Translations under genes and position numbers: made by a program | Source of the DNA: Micropruina sp. | GTDB taxonomy: Bacteria > Actinomycetota > Actinomycetes > Propionibacteriales > Propionibacteriaceae | Direction of reading: 5' to 3' | Assembly (NCBI RefSeq): GCF_027492755.1 | Contig: NZ_JAPUED010000207.1 | Coordinates: forward strand, 1 to 37,821 | Length of the DNA: 37,821 bases | Part shown: positions 23,063 to 30,538 of the stretch, in pieces | Layout: every line of letters starts with the position of its first letter | Numbering within the stretch: position 1 is the first letter of the stretch | Notes under the pieces: generated by a model | What the model was told of the DNA's origin: nothing | Seen by the model: only the letters and a program-made list of their open reading frames with translations | The model's database searches: none

Positions 23063-23500
23063 ATGGAGAGCACGGACCGCCAGATTCTCGCGCTGCTGTC
23101 ACGGGACGGTCGCATGTCGTACACCGACATCGGCAGGGAGACCGGACTGTCGACGTCCGCGGCACAGCAGCGGGTCCGCCGGCTGGAGCAACGCGGCCTG
23201 ATCACCGGCTACCGCGCCGAACTCAGCGCGGAAGCACTCGGTCTGGCGCTGACCGCCTTCATCGCGCTCAACGGCACCGACCCGACCGCCGACGACCAGA
23301 TCCCCGAGCGGCTCTCCCACCTGCCGAACATCGTGTCCTGCTATTCGGTCGCCGGCGACGCCAGCTACATCCTGATCGTCCAGGTGGCGACTCCGGCCGC
23401 GCTGGAGACGCTGCTGACTCAGATCCGGCTGGCGGCGGGTGCCTCCACCCACACCACGCTGGTGTTGTCCGTCCCGTTCCGGGGGCGCGCCGTTCTCTGA
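23063..23500 (+). CDS. Lrp/AsnC-family regulator
   Basis: A 145-aa feast/famine regulator. The N-terminal winged helix (residues 1-60) reads ESTDRQILALLSRDGRMSYTDIGRETGLSTSAAQQRVRRLEQRGLITGY, and the C-terminal RAM domain (about 65-140), with NIVSCYSVAGDASYILIVQV, binds an amino acid and drives oligomerisation. Typical full length. It is divergent from the exonuclease and 33 bp upstream of lnt. Lrp genes commonly act on themselves and neighbours, but no operator is obvious here. The ATG at 23063 has only GGGG close by. Confidence 0.9.
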   Translation: MESTDRQILALLSRDGRMSYTDIGRETGLSTSAAQQRVRRLEQRGLITGYRAELSAEALGLALTAFIALNGTDPTADDQIPERLSHLPNIVSCYSVAGDASYILIVQVATPAALETLLTQIRLAAGASTHTTLVLSVPFRGRAVL

Positions 23501-23533
23501 TCGGGCTTCCCAGCCCTGGGTAGCATGCCCTCC

Positions 23534-25105
23534 GTGACCGACCGCCTGCGCGCCCTGCCGTGGTGGCTGCGTAGTTCGTTGGCGGCATTGGCGGGTGCCG
23601 CCGCCACCCTCGGTTTCGCGCCCACCGGGTGGTGGCCGGTGCTGATTCTCGCCATGAGTTGCCTCACTCTGCTGGCGCTGCCCGCACCGAGCTGGTGGCA
23701 GGCCGCATTGACCGGCTTCTGTTTCGGACTCGCCTGGTATCTCACCGGCGTCACCTGGATGAGCGTCGTCTTCGTCGAAGCCATGATCGCGTTGTCGGCG
23801 TTGGAGGCCTGCTATCTGGCGCTGTTCAGCGTGCTGTTGCGGCTGGCCGGACGGTCGCGGTTCTGGCCGCTGCTGGCAGCGGGTAGCTGGCTGCTCGTCG
23901 AGTACCTGATCGGCAATGTGCCCTTCGGAGGCTTCCCCTGGCTGCGGCTCGGGTACACCACCGTCGATTCCCCGCTGGCCGGTCTGCTGCCACTGGTCGG
24001 CGTTCCCGGAGCCGGGTTCGCCATGGCCCTGATAGCCCAGCTGCTCGCCTGGATCGTGATGACCGCGGGCGGACGCCGCCGGCTGATCGGCGCCGTGGCG
24101 GCACTCGCCGTCCTGCTCGGCGGGCTGCTGGGGCTCCTGGTGCCTGCGGGTGTCGAGCAGGGCAGCGTCAGCGTCGGGTACGTGCAGGGCAACGCGCCGG
24201 GCGGCGGCATCTACGGCCTCGGCGCGCCCCGCACCATCACCTACAACCATCTGGCCGAGACCCAGCGGCTGGCCGCCAAGGTGAACGCCGGTGAACTGCC
24301 GAAACCCGACTTCGTGGTGTGGCCGGAGAACGGCACCGACCTCGACCCGTTCCGCGACGTCCGGACCGGCGCCGCGGTGGGTGCGGCGGTGAGCGCGGTC
24401 GGCGTCCCGATCCTGGTCGGCACCATCACCGAGAACCCGGCGGCCTACGAACGGCAGACCGCCGCCATCATGTGGTACCCGAACACCGGACCGGGCGCCC
24501 GCTACGACAAACGCAACCTGGTGCCGTTCGGCGAGTGGGTTCCGCTGCGGTCGATCCTTGAGCCGTTGTTCCCGGTGGTGCGCTACGTGGGTGCGCAGTC
24601 GATCCCCGGCACCGGACCCGGTGTACTGCCGGTCAACCTGCCGGGGCGGACGATCCAGGTCGGCGATCTGATCTGCTACGAGGTGGCCTTCGACAGCACC
24701 GTCCACGACACCGTGCAGGGTGGCGCCCAGGTGAACGTGGTCCAGAGCAGCAACGCCATGTACGTGGGCACCCGACAGGTGGCGCAGCAGTTCGCCATCA
24801 CCCGGGCCAGGGCGGCGGAACTGCGCCGCGAGATCCTGGTGGTCACCACCACAGGCACCTCCGGACTGATCCGTCCGGACGGCAGCGTCGCGTTCACCCT
24901 GCCCGAGTTCCAGTCGGCCTCCGGAGTCACCGAGCTGCCGTTGCGCAACGGCGCCACTCCGGCGGTGCTGTACTCGCAGTGGCTGGAGACCGCTGGTCTG
25001 GTGCTGACCGTTCTCGCCCTGGTGTGGACCGGGTGGCGGCATCGGGGTGCGACCGGACGGATGCGGCAGAATGGAAGCTCTGTATCGACCCAGGAGACGA
25101 TGTGA
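23534..25105 (+). CDS. lnt: Apolipoprotein N-acyltransferase
   Basis: A 523-aa enzyme that adds the third acyl chain to the N-terminal Cys of lipoproteins. An N-terminal bundle of about seven membrane helices (residues 10-195) is followed by a nitrilase-like extracytoplasmic domain with the catalytic triad Glu in WPENGTD (about 265), Lys in YDKRNLVPFGEW (about 326) and Cys in LICYEVAFD (about 381). GTG 23534 lies seven bases after a TAGCAT box (23521-23526), suggesting a leaderless mRNA; ATG 23525 would overlap that box. The stop overlaps the next gene (GTGA). In many mycobacteria Lnt and Ppm form one fused protein; here they are two coupled genes. Confidence 0.92.
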   Translation: MTDRLRALPWWLRSSLAALAGAAATLGFAPTGWWPVLILAMSCLTLLALPAPSWWQAALTGFCFGLAWYLTGVTWMSVVFVEAMIALSALEACYLALFSVLLRLAGRSRFWPLLAAGSWLLVEYLIGNVPFGGFPWLRLGYTTVDSPLAGLLPLVGVPGAGFAMALIAQLLAWIVMTAGGRRRLIGAVAALAVLLGGLLGLLVPAGVEQGSVSVGYVQGNAPGGGIYGLGAPRTITYNHLAETQRLAAKVNAGELPKPDFVVWPENGTDLDPFRDVRTGAAVGAAVSAVGVPILVGTITENPAAYERQTAAIMWYPNTGPGARYDKRNLVPFGEWVPLRSILEPLFPVVRYVGAQSIPGTGPGVLPVNLPGRTIQVGDLICYEVAFDSTVHDTVQGGAQVNVVQSSNAMYVGTRQVAQQFAITRARAAELRREILVVTTTGTSGLIRPDGSVAFTLPEFQSASGVTELPLRNGATPAVLYSQWLETAGLVLTVLALVWTGWRHRGATGRMRQNGSSVSTQETM

Positions 25106-25905
25106 CAGAAACCGCGAGCAACGCCACCGCCACGCCCGAGTGGGCTGAGTTGGGCAAGGTGCTCGTCATCATCCCCACCTACAACGAGGCCGAGAACGTC
25201 ATTCCGATCGTGCAGCGGTTGCGTGCCGCGGTGCCGGACGCCGACATTCTGATCGCCGATGACAACTCGCCGGACGGCACGGGGCGGATCGCCGACGACC
25301 TGGCGGCGTCCGACGAGCAGGTGCATGTGTTGCATCGGCAGGCCAAGGAGGGCCTGGGTGCCACCTACCTGGCCAGCTTCGCCTGGGGGTTGGAGCATGG
25401 CTATGGGGTGCTGGTGGAGCACGATGCCGACGGTTCGCATCAGCCGGAGCAGTTGCCGAGCATGCTGCGGGCGTTGAAGGACGCCGACATGGTGAAGGGT
25501 TCCCGGTGGGTGCCCGGCGGGTCGATCAAGAACTGGCCCTGGCATCGCAAGTTCATCTCGTTGGGCGGCTCGCTGTGGTCGCGGATCATGCTGGGCATTC
25601 CGCTGCGGGACATCACCGGCGGATTCACCGCGTTCCGGGCCGACACGCTGCGCGGCATCGACCTCGATACGGTGGAGTCGGCCGGCTACGCCTTCCAGAT
25701 CGACCTGGCCCGGCGTGCGGTGGAACGTGGTTTCCGGGTGGTCGAGGTGCCGATCGAGTTCATCGAGCGCGAACGGGGCGACTCCAAGATGAGCAGCGGG
25801 ATCGCCGTCGAAGCGGCCCTGCTGACCACCCGTTGGGGCGTCGCCAAGCGCGGCCAGCAGGTGAAGAACTACCTCGGCTTCACCAAGCGCCGGGCGAGCA
25901 AGTGA
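25102..25905 (+). CDS. ppm1: Polyprenol-phosphate mannose synthase
   Basis: A 267-aa GT2 glycosyltransferase of the Dpm1/Ppm1 type, transferring mannose from GDP-mannose to polyprenyl phosphate for extracytoplasmic mannosylation of lipoproteins and lipoglycans. The GT-A signatures are present: VIIPTYNEAENV, IADDNSPDGTG, VEHDADGSHQPEQ (metal Asp-x-Asp region) and KGSRWVPGG, then DITGGFTAFRADTLR. There are no membrane helices after the catalytic domain, so it probably relies on Lnt for membrane attachment, as reported for split mycobacterial systems. GTG 25102 has AGGAG and overlaps the lnt stop; its own stop overlaps fxsA (GTGA). Confidence 0.92.
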   Translation: MTETASNATATPEWAELGKVLVIIPTYNEAENVIPIVQRLRAAVPDADILIADDNSPDGTGRIADDLAASDEQVHVLHRQAKEGLGATYLASFAWGLEHGYGVLVEHDADGSHQPEQLPSMLRALKDADMVKGSRWVPGGSIKNWPWHRKFISLGGSLWSRIMLGIPLRDITGGFTAFRADTLRGIDLDTVESAGYAFQIDLARRAVERGFRVVEVPIEFIERERGDSKMSSGIAVEAALLTTRWGVAKRGQQVKNYLGFTKRRASK

Positions 25906-26465
25906 CCGTCCCGCAGCAGCCCGCACGCGGACGGCGTCCCTGGCTGGCACCGCTGGTGCTGCTGTTCCTCGTCCTCGTCCCGGTGGTCGAGGTGTGGCTG
26001 CTGGTCAGCGTCGCGCAGCAGATCGGCGCGCTGCCCACGCTGGCCATCCTGATCGGCCAGGCCATCCTGGGCGGCTGGCTGATGCGACGTGAAGGCGCCA
26101 AGGCATGGCGCGCACTCAACGAGTCGGTCAGTTCCGGACGGCTGCCCGGAGGCGAACTGCTCGATCCGGTGCTGATCATGGTCGGCGGGGTGCTGGTGAT
26201 GCTGCCGGGCTTCTTCACCGACGTGTTCGGGCTGATCTTCCTGCTGCCGTTCACCAGGCCGCTGGCCCGCGGGCTGCTGCAGCTGTTCATCGCGCGACGG
26301 GCTGCCCGCTCCGGCATCGACCTGAACGTGATGCGGGCGAAGATGGAGCGCGACACGGTGATCCGAGGCGAGACCGTACCCGAGGAGCCCACCCGCGACA
26401 GCGCACCGAAACCGCCCGGTCAGGCGTCCGATCCCACCGTGATCAAAGGCGAGATCGAGCCCTAA
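25902..26465 (+). CDS. fxsA: FxsA-family membrane protein
   Basis: A 187-aa FxsA (cytoplasmic membrane) protein. Four hydrophobic segments lie between residues 14 and 120, including LVLVPVVEVWLLVSVAQQIG, TLAILIGQAILGGWLMRREG and VGGVLVMLPGFFTDVFGLIFLLPFTRPL, the family's most conserved block. A polar, Pro-rich cytoplasmic tail follows. In E. coli FxsA counteracts phage exclusion by F; the general role is unknown. The GTG start overlaps the ppm stop, so lnt, ppm and fxsA form one translationally coupled operon. Confidence 0.88.
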   Translation: MTVPQQPARGRRPWLAPLVLLFLVLVPVVEVWLLVSVAQQIGALPTLAILIGQAILGGWLMRREGAKAWRALNESVSSGRLPGGELLDPVLIMVGGVLVMLPGFFTDVFGLIFLLPFTRPLARGLLQLFIARRAARSGIDLNVMRAKMERDTVIRGETVPEEPTRDSAPKPPGQASDPTVIKGEIEP

Positions 26466-26469
26466 ACCC

Positions 26470-26551
26470 GACCACCGCCGGTTGAGCTTGTCGAAACCTC
26501 TTGCAGCGCGATGTGGCGCCGGGGTCTCGACAAGCTCGACCAGCGGTGGTC
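26470..26551. repeat. Dispersed palindrome, family B, copy 3 (best preserved)
   Basis: Two 29-bp arms (26470-26498 and 26523-26551) are inverted with three mismatches, with core GGTTGAGCTTGTCGAAACC and counterpart GGTCTCGACAAGCTCGACC. The 24-base loop is itself GC-rich. It lies between the convergent ends of fxsA and rbpA. Confidence 0.85.
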
Positions 26552-26568
26552 AGTGCTTGCTTGCAGCG

Positions 26569-26898
26569 TCAGTTGCCGCGGATCTCGTCCAGCCGTTCGG
26601 CCAGCAGCTCCTCGAGCTCTTCGATGGAGCGTCGCTCCCGCAGCATGTCCCAGTGGGTACGCGGGGGCTTGACCGCTTTGGCCTCGGGCTCGACGCCGTC
26701 GGAACGTCGCGCGACAGCACCACACCGGGGGCATTCCCACTCGGTGGGCAGGTCGGCCTCTTCGGCGAAGGTGACGCTGAAGTGGTGACCCTTGGGGCAG
26801 TCGAAACCGGTCTCCTGACGTGCCGCGAATTCGACGCCGGCGCCGTCGGCGAAGCTCTTCGAGCCCAAGCCCGAGCCGCGCAGTGATCGCTCAGCCAT
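26569..26898 (-). CDS. rbpA: RNA polymerase-binding protein RbpA
   Basis: A 109-aa actinobacterial transcription factor that binds the principal sigma factor and stabilises the open promoter complex. It shows the family in order: AERSLRGSGLGSKSF at the N-terminus, the zinc-type core FDCPKGHHFSVTFA and WECPRCGAVA (two CxxxH/CxxC half-sites), then the basic linker and sigma-interaction domain KPPRTHWDMLRERRSIEELEELLAERL. ATG 26898 is preceded by GGAGGGAGAG. It is transcribed alone. This gene is the clearest taxonomic marker in the window. Confidence 0.95.
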   Translation of the reverse strand: MAERSLRGSGLGSKSFADGAGVEFAARQETGFDCPKGHHFSVTFAEEADLPTEWECPRCGAVARRSDGVEPEAKAVKPPRTHWDMLRERRSIEELEELLAERLDEIRGN

Positions 26899-26971
26899 AA
26901 TCTCTCCCTCCACCCCGGACGACCCAGCGGTCGACCGGCCGTCTCCACGCTACCGGGTGACCCCAAGCCGC

Positions 26972-28342
26972 TCACAGGACTTTGGGTAACGCATTTCCGG
27001 CCTCGGTGATTCCGCGGCGCATATCGACCCGGCTCAACAACAGGCCTCCGACTAGGAAGAAGAGCACCAAAGTGAGGATCGCCCAGCGGTAGGAGTGGCT
27101 GAACTGGAAGACCAGCGCGAAGCTCAGCGTGCCCAGCCAGCTGGTTCCGCGCTCCATCGCCTGGTAGAAGCTGAAGTACTCCGACTCGCGGCCCTTGGGC
27201 ACGAGTTGGGAGTACATCGACCGGCTCAGCGCCTGGGTGCCGCCCATCACCAGCCCGATCGCCGCGCCGAGCGCGAGCAGCGCGCCGAAGATGCCGGCGG
27301 GCAGGAAGAAGGCCACCGACACCACGCCGAACCAGATCACGATGCCGATCAGCACCGTGCGTTTCGCGCCCAGCCGGGCGGCGACGCGTCCGAACAGCAG
27401 GGCGCCGCCGAAGGCGACGAACTGGGTGAGCAGGAAGGTGATCATCACCTGCGAGGTGTTCATGCCCAGTTCGAACTGCGCGTACAGGCTGGATTGGCCG
27501 ATGACCGTCTGGATGCCGTCGTTGAAGAACAGGTAGGCGACCAGGAAGAGCAGGGTCTGCGGGTAGCGTCGCAGGTCGATGAAGGTGTCGGCGAGTTGTC
27601 GCACCGGGTTGCGCCGGGCGGCGGGGGAGTGGGTCACTTCGGCCAAGGTGCGCTGCGGCAGCGAACGCAGACCCAGCACCGGGATGATGGTGAACACGCC
27701 CCACCACAGCCCGGCGGACAACAGGCTGAGCCGGATGGCCATGCCGTAGCTGATGCCGAGCGGCTCGTAGGCGGTCATCACCACCAGATTGAGCGCCAGC
27801 AGCAGGCCGCCGCCCAGGTAACCCCAGGCCCAGCCGCGACTGGAGACCCGGTCACGGTCGTCGGGGGACGCGATCCGCACCAGAATGCCGTCGTAGATGA
27901 CCTGCGACGATCCGATGCACAGGTTGGCCACGATCATCAGCACGGCGCCGAGTTGCCAGTTGTCGCCGCTCAGGAAGAACATCGCGGACGCCGCGGACGC
28001 GCCCACCCAGGCCAGAGCCCCGAGCCACCACTGCGGATGCCGCGACCGGTCGGCGATGACCCCGACCAGCAGCAGTGCGATCGTGGTGAGGATCGTCGAG
28101 ATGGTGACCAGGAATGGATGCACCGCACCGGGCAGCACACCGAAGCCCAACAGCGACACCGGGTTCTGGCAGACCGCGCCCGGCTCGAGGTCGGGGCAGG
28201 CGGCGTTGGTGGCCAGGCTGGTCAGGTAGGGCCCGAGAATGACTGTCGCGGTCGTCGTCACGTAGGCCGAGTTCGCCCAGTCGTACCAGTACCAGGCGCG
28301 CTGCTGCGGCGTGCTGCGCTGCTTCTGCCGGCCGTCACCCAT
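26972..28342 (-). CDS. UMF1-type MFS transporter
   Basis: A 456-aa membrane protein of the UMF1/Atg22-like MFS branch. It starts with QQRAWYWYDWANSAYVTTTATVILGPYL, the hallmark WYDWANSA segment, followed by twelve helices. A cytoplasmic loop has RNPVRQLADTFIDLRRYPQT, and helix 7 begins LFLVAYLFFNDGIQTVIG, also characteristic of the group. Yeast Atg22 exports vacuolar amino acids; bacterial members are uncharacterised. ATG 28342 shares one base with the stop of the upstream GDPD gene (TGATG) and has GGAGGG seven bases upstream, so the two are coupled. The pairing suggests a shared role with the phosphodiester product, which is an inference. Confidence 0.85.
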   Translation of the reverse strand: MGDGRQKQRSTPQQRAWYWYDWANSAYVTTTATVILGPYLTSLATNAACPDLEPGAVCQNPVSLLGFGVLPGAVHPFLVTISTILTTIALLLVGVIADRSRHPQWWLGALAWVGASAASAMFFLSGDNWQLGAVLMIVANLCIGSSQVIYDGILVRIASPDDRDRVSSRGWAWGYLGGGLLLALNLVVMTAYEPLGISYGMAIRLSLLSAGLWWGVFTIIPVLGLRSLPQRTLAEVTHSPAARRNPVRQLADTFIDLRRYPQTLLFLVAYLFFNDGIQTVIGQSSLYAQFELGMNTSQVMITFLLTQFVAFGGALLFGRVAARLGAKRTVLIGIVIWFGVVSVAFFLPAGIFGALLALGAAIGLVMGGTQALSRSMYSQLVPKGRESEYFSFYQAMERGTSWLGTLSFALVFQFSHSYRWAILTLVLFFLVGGLLLSRVDMRRGITEAGNALPKVL

Positions 28343-29124
28343 CAGTTGCCCTCCCATAGGCCGCGCTCGGTCAGCACCTCGGCCAGCACGTCGATCCGGT
28401 CGCTGACCAGGCCGTCCACGCCGAGGTCGATCAGTCGCTCCATCTCGGTCCGGTCGTTGACGGTCCAGACGTGCACCGCGCGGCCGGCGGCGTGCGCCGT
28501 CCGGATCAGGCCGGGGGTGAGGACGGGCATCCGGTCGTGCCAGGCCCGCGCGGGGATCTGCAGGACGACGCCCGGAGAGCCGGCGAGGCGCCGTCCAAGT
28601 AGTGCGTAGGCCTGCCAGGCGACCCCCGCCGGGCCGGCCGCGGTCGCGACGCGTCCGTGAGTGCGGCGGCGGAAGGCCCGGATCCGGGCCGAGGAGAAGG
28701 AGCCGACGCAGACCCGGTCGTGGGCATGGTGGACGTCCAACGCCTGGATGAGAGGCTCGATGGCCTGCGGCACCTTGAGGTCGATGTTGAACCGGGCCTC
28801 GGGCAGGGCCTCGAGTAGTTCGTCGAAGCGGGGGATCGGGTCGATGCCCGCGATCCGCACCTGGCTCAGTTCGCGCCAGGGCAGCCGCTCGGGGACGCCG
28901 GTGGCGTCGGTGACCCGGTCCAGGGTGTTGTCGTGGAACGCGAACAGCACTCCGTCGACGGACACGTGCACGTCGGTTTCCAGGTAGCGATAGCCGCGCT
29001 CGGCGGCCCGGGTGAAGGCGTACAGGGTGTTCTCGCGCGGGCGGTCGGCCTCGGAAAGGAAACCGCCGCGGTGCGCCATGGCGGCGAACCGTGTGTCGAA
29101 GTAGCGGTAGTCACCGGCCTGCAC
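28342..29124 (-). CDS. Glycerophosphodiester phosphodiesterase
   Basis: A 260-aa cytoplasmic GDPD-fold enzyme that hydrolyses glycerophosphodiesters to glycerol-3-phosphate and an alcohol. The catalytic parts are AHRGG (His-Arg), the ENTLYAFTRAAERG helix, the metal site ETDVHVSVDG (Glu-x-Asp) and FHDNTLDRVT (catalytic His), then FNIDLKVP and VHVWTVND near the C-terminus. There is no signal peptide. GTG 29124 lies six bases after CATACT on the minus strand, so a leaderless start is likely; longer forms to 29193 would overlap the divergent gene's promoter. It is followed by a coupled UMF1 transporter gene. Confidence 0.88.
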   Translation of the reverse strand: MQAGDYRYFDTRFAAMAHRGGFLSEADRPRENTLYAFTRAAERGYRYLETDVHVSVDGVLFAFHDNTLDRVTDATGVPERLPWRELSQVRIAGIDPIPRFDELLEALPEARFNIDLKVPQAIEPLIQALDVHHAHDRVCVGSFSSARIRAFRRRTHGRVATAAGPAGVAWQAYALLGRRLAGSPGVVLQIPARAWHDRMPVLTPGLIRTAHAAGRAVHVWTVNDRTEMERLIDLGVDGLVSDRIDVLAEVLTERGLWEGN

Positions 29125-29170
29125 GCGTTCAGTATGGGTGAGGTATGGACATGGGGGCCATAATCGGGGC

Positions 29171-29542
29171 ATGTCGGAGACTTCTGCACCCATTCGTCAG
29201 GCCCTGCGGGACGCCCTGCCGGGCGCAATGAAGGCGCGGGACACCCCTGCGCGCAATGCGATCCGTTCGGCGCTGGCCGCCATCGAGAACGCCGAGGCGG
29301 TCGTGCCCGAGGCCACCAGCGGCACATCCATGACGAGCGAGCATGTGGCCGGGACTGCGGTCGGCGTCGGGGTGGCCGAGGCCGATCGCCGCGAGCTGGA
29401 CGAGGACCACACCCTGGAGATCGTCAGTGCGGAACGCGACGAGCGACTCGCCGCGGCGGCCGACTACCGCGCCCGCGGTGAGGAACAGCGGGCTGCCGAG
29501 TTGGAGGCTGAGGCGGCCGCGCTGGACGCCTTCCTGTGCTGA
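29171..29542 (+). CDS. Second, divergent YqeY-like protein
   Basis: A 123-aa helical protein. Its first 40 residues, IRQALRDALPGAMKARDTPARNAIRSALAAIENAEAV, match the opening of the GatB/YqeY family, including the KARD and RSALAAIENAE segments shared with the yqeY at 13646-14113. The rest is shorter and acidic (ERDERLAAAADYRARGEEQRAAELEAEAAALDAFL) and lacks the C-terminal MRQMGQVMKG block. It looks like a shortened paralogue; function unknown. CATAAT lies six bases before ATG 29171, fitting a leaderless mRNA that diverges from the GDPD gene. Confidence 0.75.
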   Translation: MSETSAPIRQALRDALPGAMKARDTPARNAIRSALAAIENAEAVVPEATSGTSMTSEHVAGTAVGVGVAEADRRELDEDHTLEIVSAERDERLAAAADYRARGEEQRAAELEAEAAALDAFLC

Positions 29543-29592
29543 TCGTCGATAGCGTTTCCACCGTACGACGGTGTGCGACACAATAGGGCCTC

Positions 29593-30447
29593 GTGACAAC
29601 AATCCTGTCGATCCAGTCGTCCGTCGCGTACGGCCACGTGGGTAACAGCGCAGCCACCTTCCCGCTGATGCGTTCCGGCGTCGAGGTCTGGCCGGTGCTC
29701 ACCGTGCACTTCTCCAACCACACCGGGTACGGGGACTGGCGCGGACCGCTGCTGGCCGCCGAGGACGTGGCCGAGGTGATCCGGGGCATCGACGACCGCG
29801 GCGTGCTGCCGCGCGTGGACGCCGTCCTGTCCGGCTACCAGGGCGCCGAAGAGGTCGGTGCCGTGGTGCTCGACGCGGTCGCGTTGGTGAAGGAGCGCAG
29901 CTCGCGCGCGATCTACTGCTGCGACCCGGTGATGGGCGATGTCGGACGCGGCTTCTTCGTCCGGCCCGGCATCCCGGAGTTCATGCGCGATCAGGTGGTG
30001 CCGAAGGCGCAGATCGTCACCCCGAACCATTTCGAACTCGACTTCCTCACCGGTCGCGAGACGCACACCCTGGACGAAGTGATCGAAGCCGCCCATGCCC
30101 TGCGGGCCGTCGGCCCGGAGACGGTGCTGGTGACGTCCGTGGTGACCGACACCACCGACGACGATTCGCTGACCATGCTGGCCGTCACCGGCGAGGGCGC
30201 CTGGCAGGTGACCACTCCCCGGCTGGACCGCACCTTCACCGGTTCCGGCGACCTGACCGCCGCCATGTTCCTGGCGCACTGGCTGCGCACCCAGTCCGCC
30301 GCCGAGGCGGTCGGCGCCACCGCCGACATCGTCTACTCGGTGCTCAAGCAGACCGCGGATTCGGGCCTGTCCGAGCTTCAGTTGGTGGCCGCCCAGGACG
30401 AGATCGTCACCCCCACGTACCACTTCGACGTCCACCAGGTGCGCTGA
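29593..30447 (+). CDS. pdxY: Pyridoxal kinase
   Basis: A 284-aa ribokinase-fold enzyme that phosphorylates pyridoxal to PLP in B6 salvage. Signatures are ILSIQSSVAYGHVGNSAATFPL at the N-terminus, SGYQG, YCCDPVMGD, TPNHFELDFLTG and the anion-hole/catalytic region RTFTGSGDLTAAMFLAHW with the catalytic Asp near residue 223. GTG 29593 is the only early start; a CACAAT box lies eight bases upstream. A CACCGT/ACGGTG hairpin (29559-29573) overlaps that promoter region. The gene is convergent with the HTH-MurA fusion, with a family A palindrome between. Confidence 0.9.
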   Translation: MTTILSIQSSVAYGHVGNSAATFPLMRSGVEVWPVLTVHFSNHTGYGDWRGPLLAAEDVAEVIRGIDDRGVLPRVDAVLSGYQGAEEVGAVVLDAVALVKERSSRAIYCCDPVMGDVGRGFFVRPGIPEFMRDQVVPKAQIVTPNHFELDFLTGRETHTLDEVIEAAHALRAVGPETVLVTSVVTDTTDDDSLTMLAVTGEGAWQVTTPRLDRTFTGSGDLTAAMFLAHWLRTQSAAEAVGATADIVYSVLKQTADSGLSELQLVAAQDEIVTPTYHFDVHQVR

Positions 30448-30459
30448 CCCCGGCACGAA

Positions 30460-30517
30460 GGGACGGTTCTTTTCGTTCCACCCACAGCAATTCGGTGGAA
30501 CGAAAAGAACCGTCCCC
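30460..30517. repeat. Dispersed palindrome, family A, copy 4
   Basis: Perfect 23-bp arms (30460-30482 and 30494-30516), beginning GGGACGGTTCTTTTCG and ending CGAAAAGAACCGTCCC, surround an 11-base loop. The outer 11 bp are identical to the copies at 4117 and 12682; the inner part differs. It lies between convergent pdxY and the HTH-MurA gene. Confidence 0.85.
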
Positions 30518-30538
30518 GTCGGTCCGGTTGCGGTGTGG

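Noticed and set aside
23099-25042. 647-codon minus-strand ORF
   Set aside because: Antisense to lnt and the Lrp-type gene; low-complexity Gln/Gly/Arg composition.
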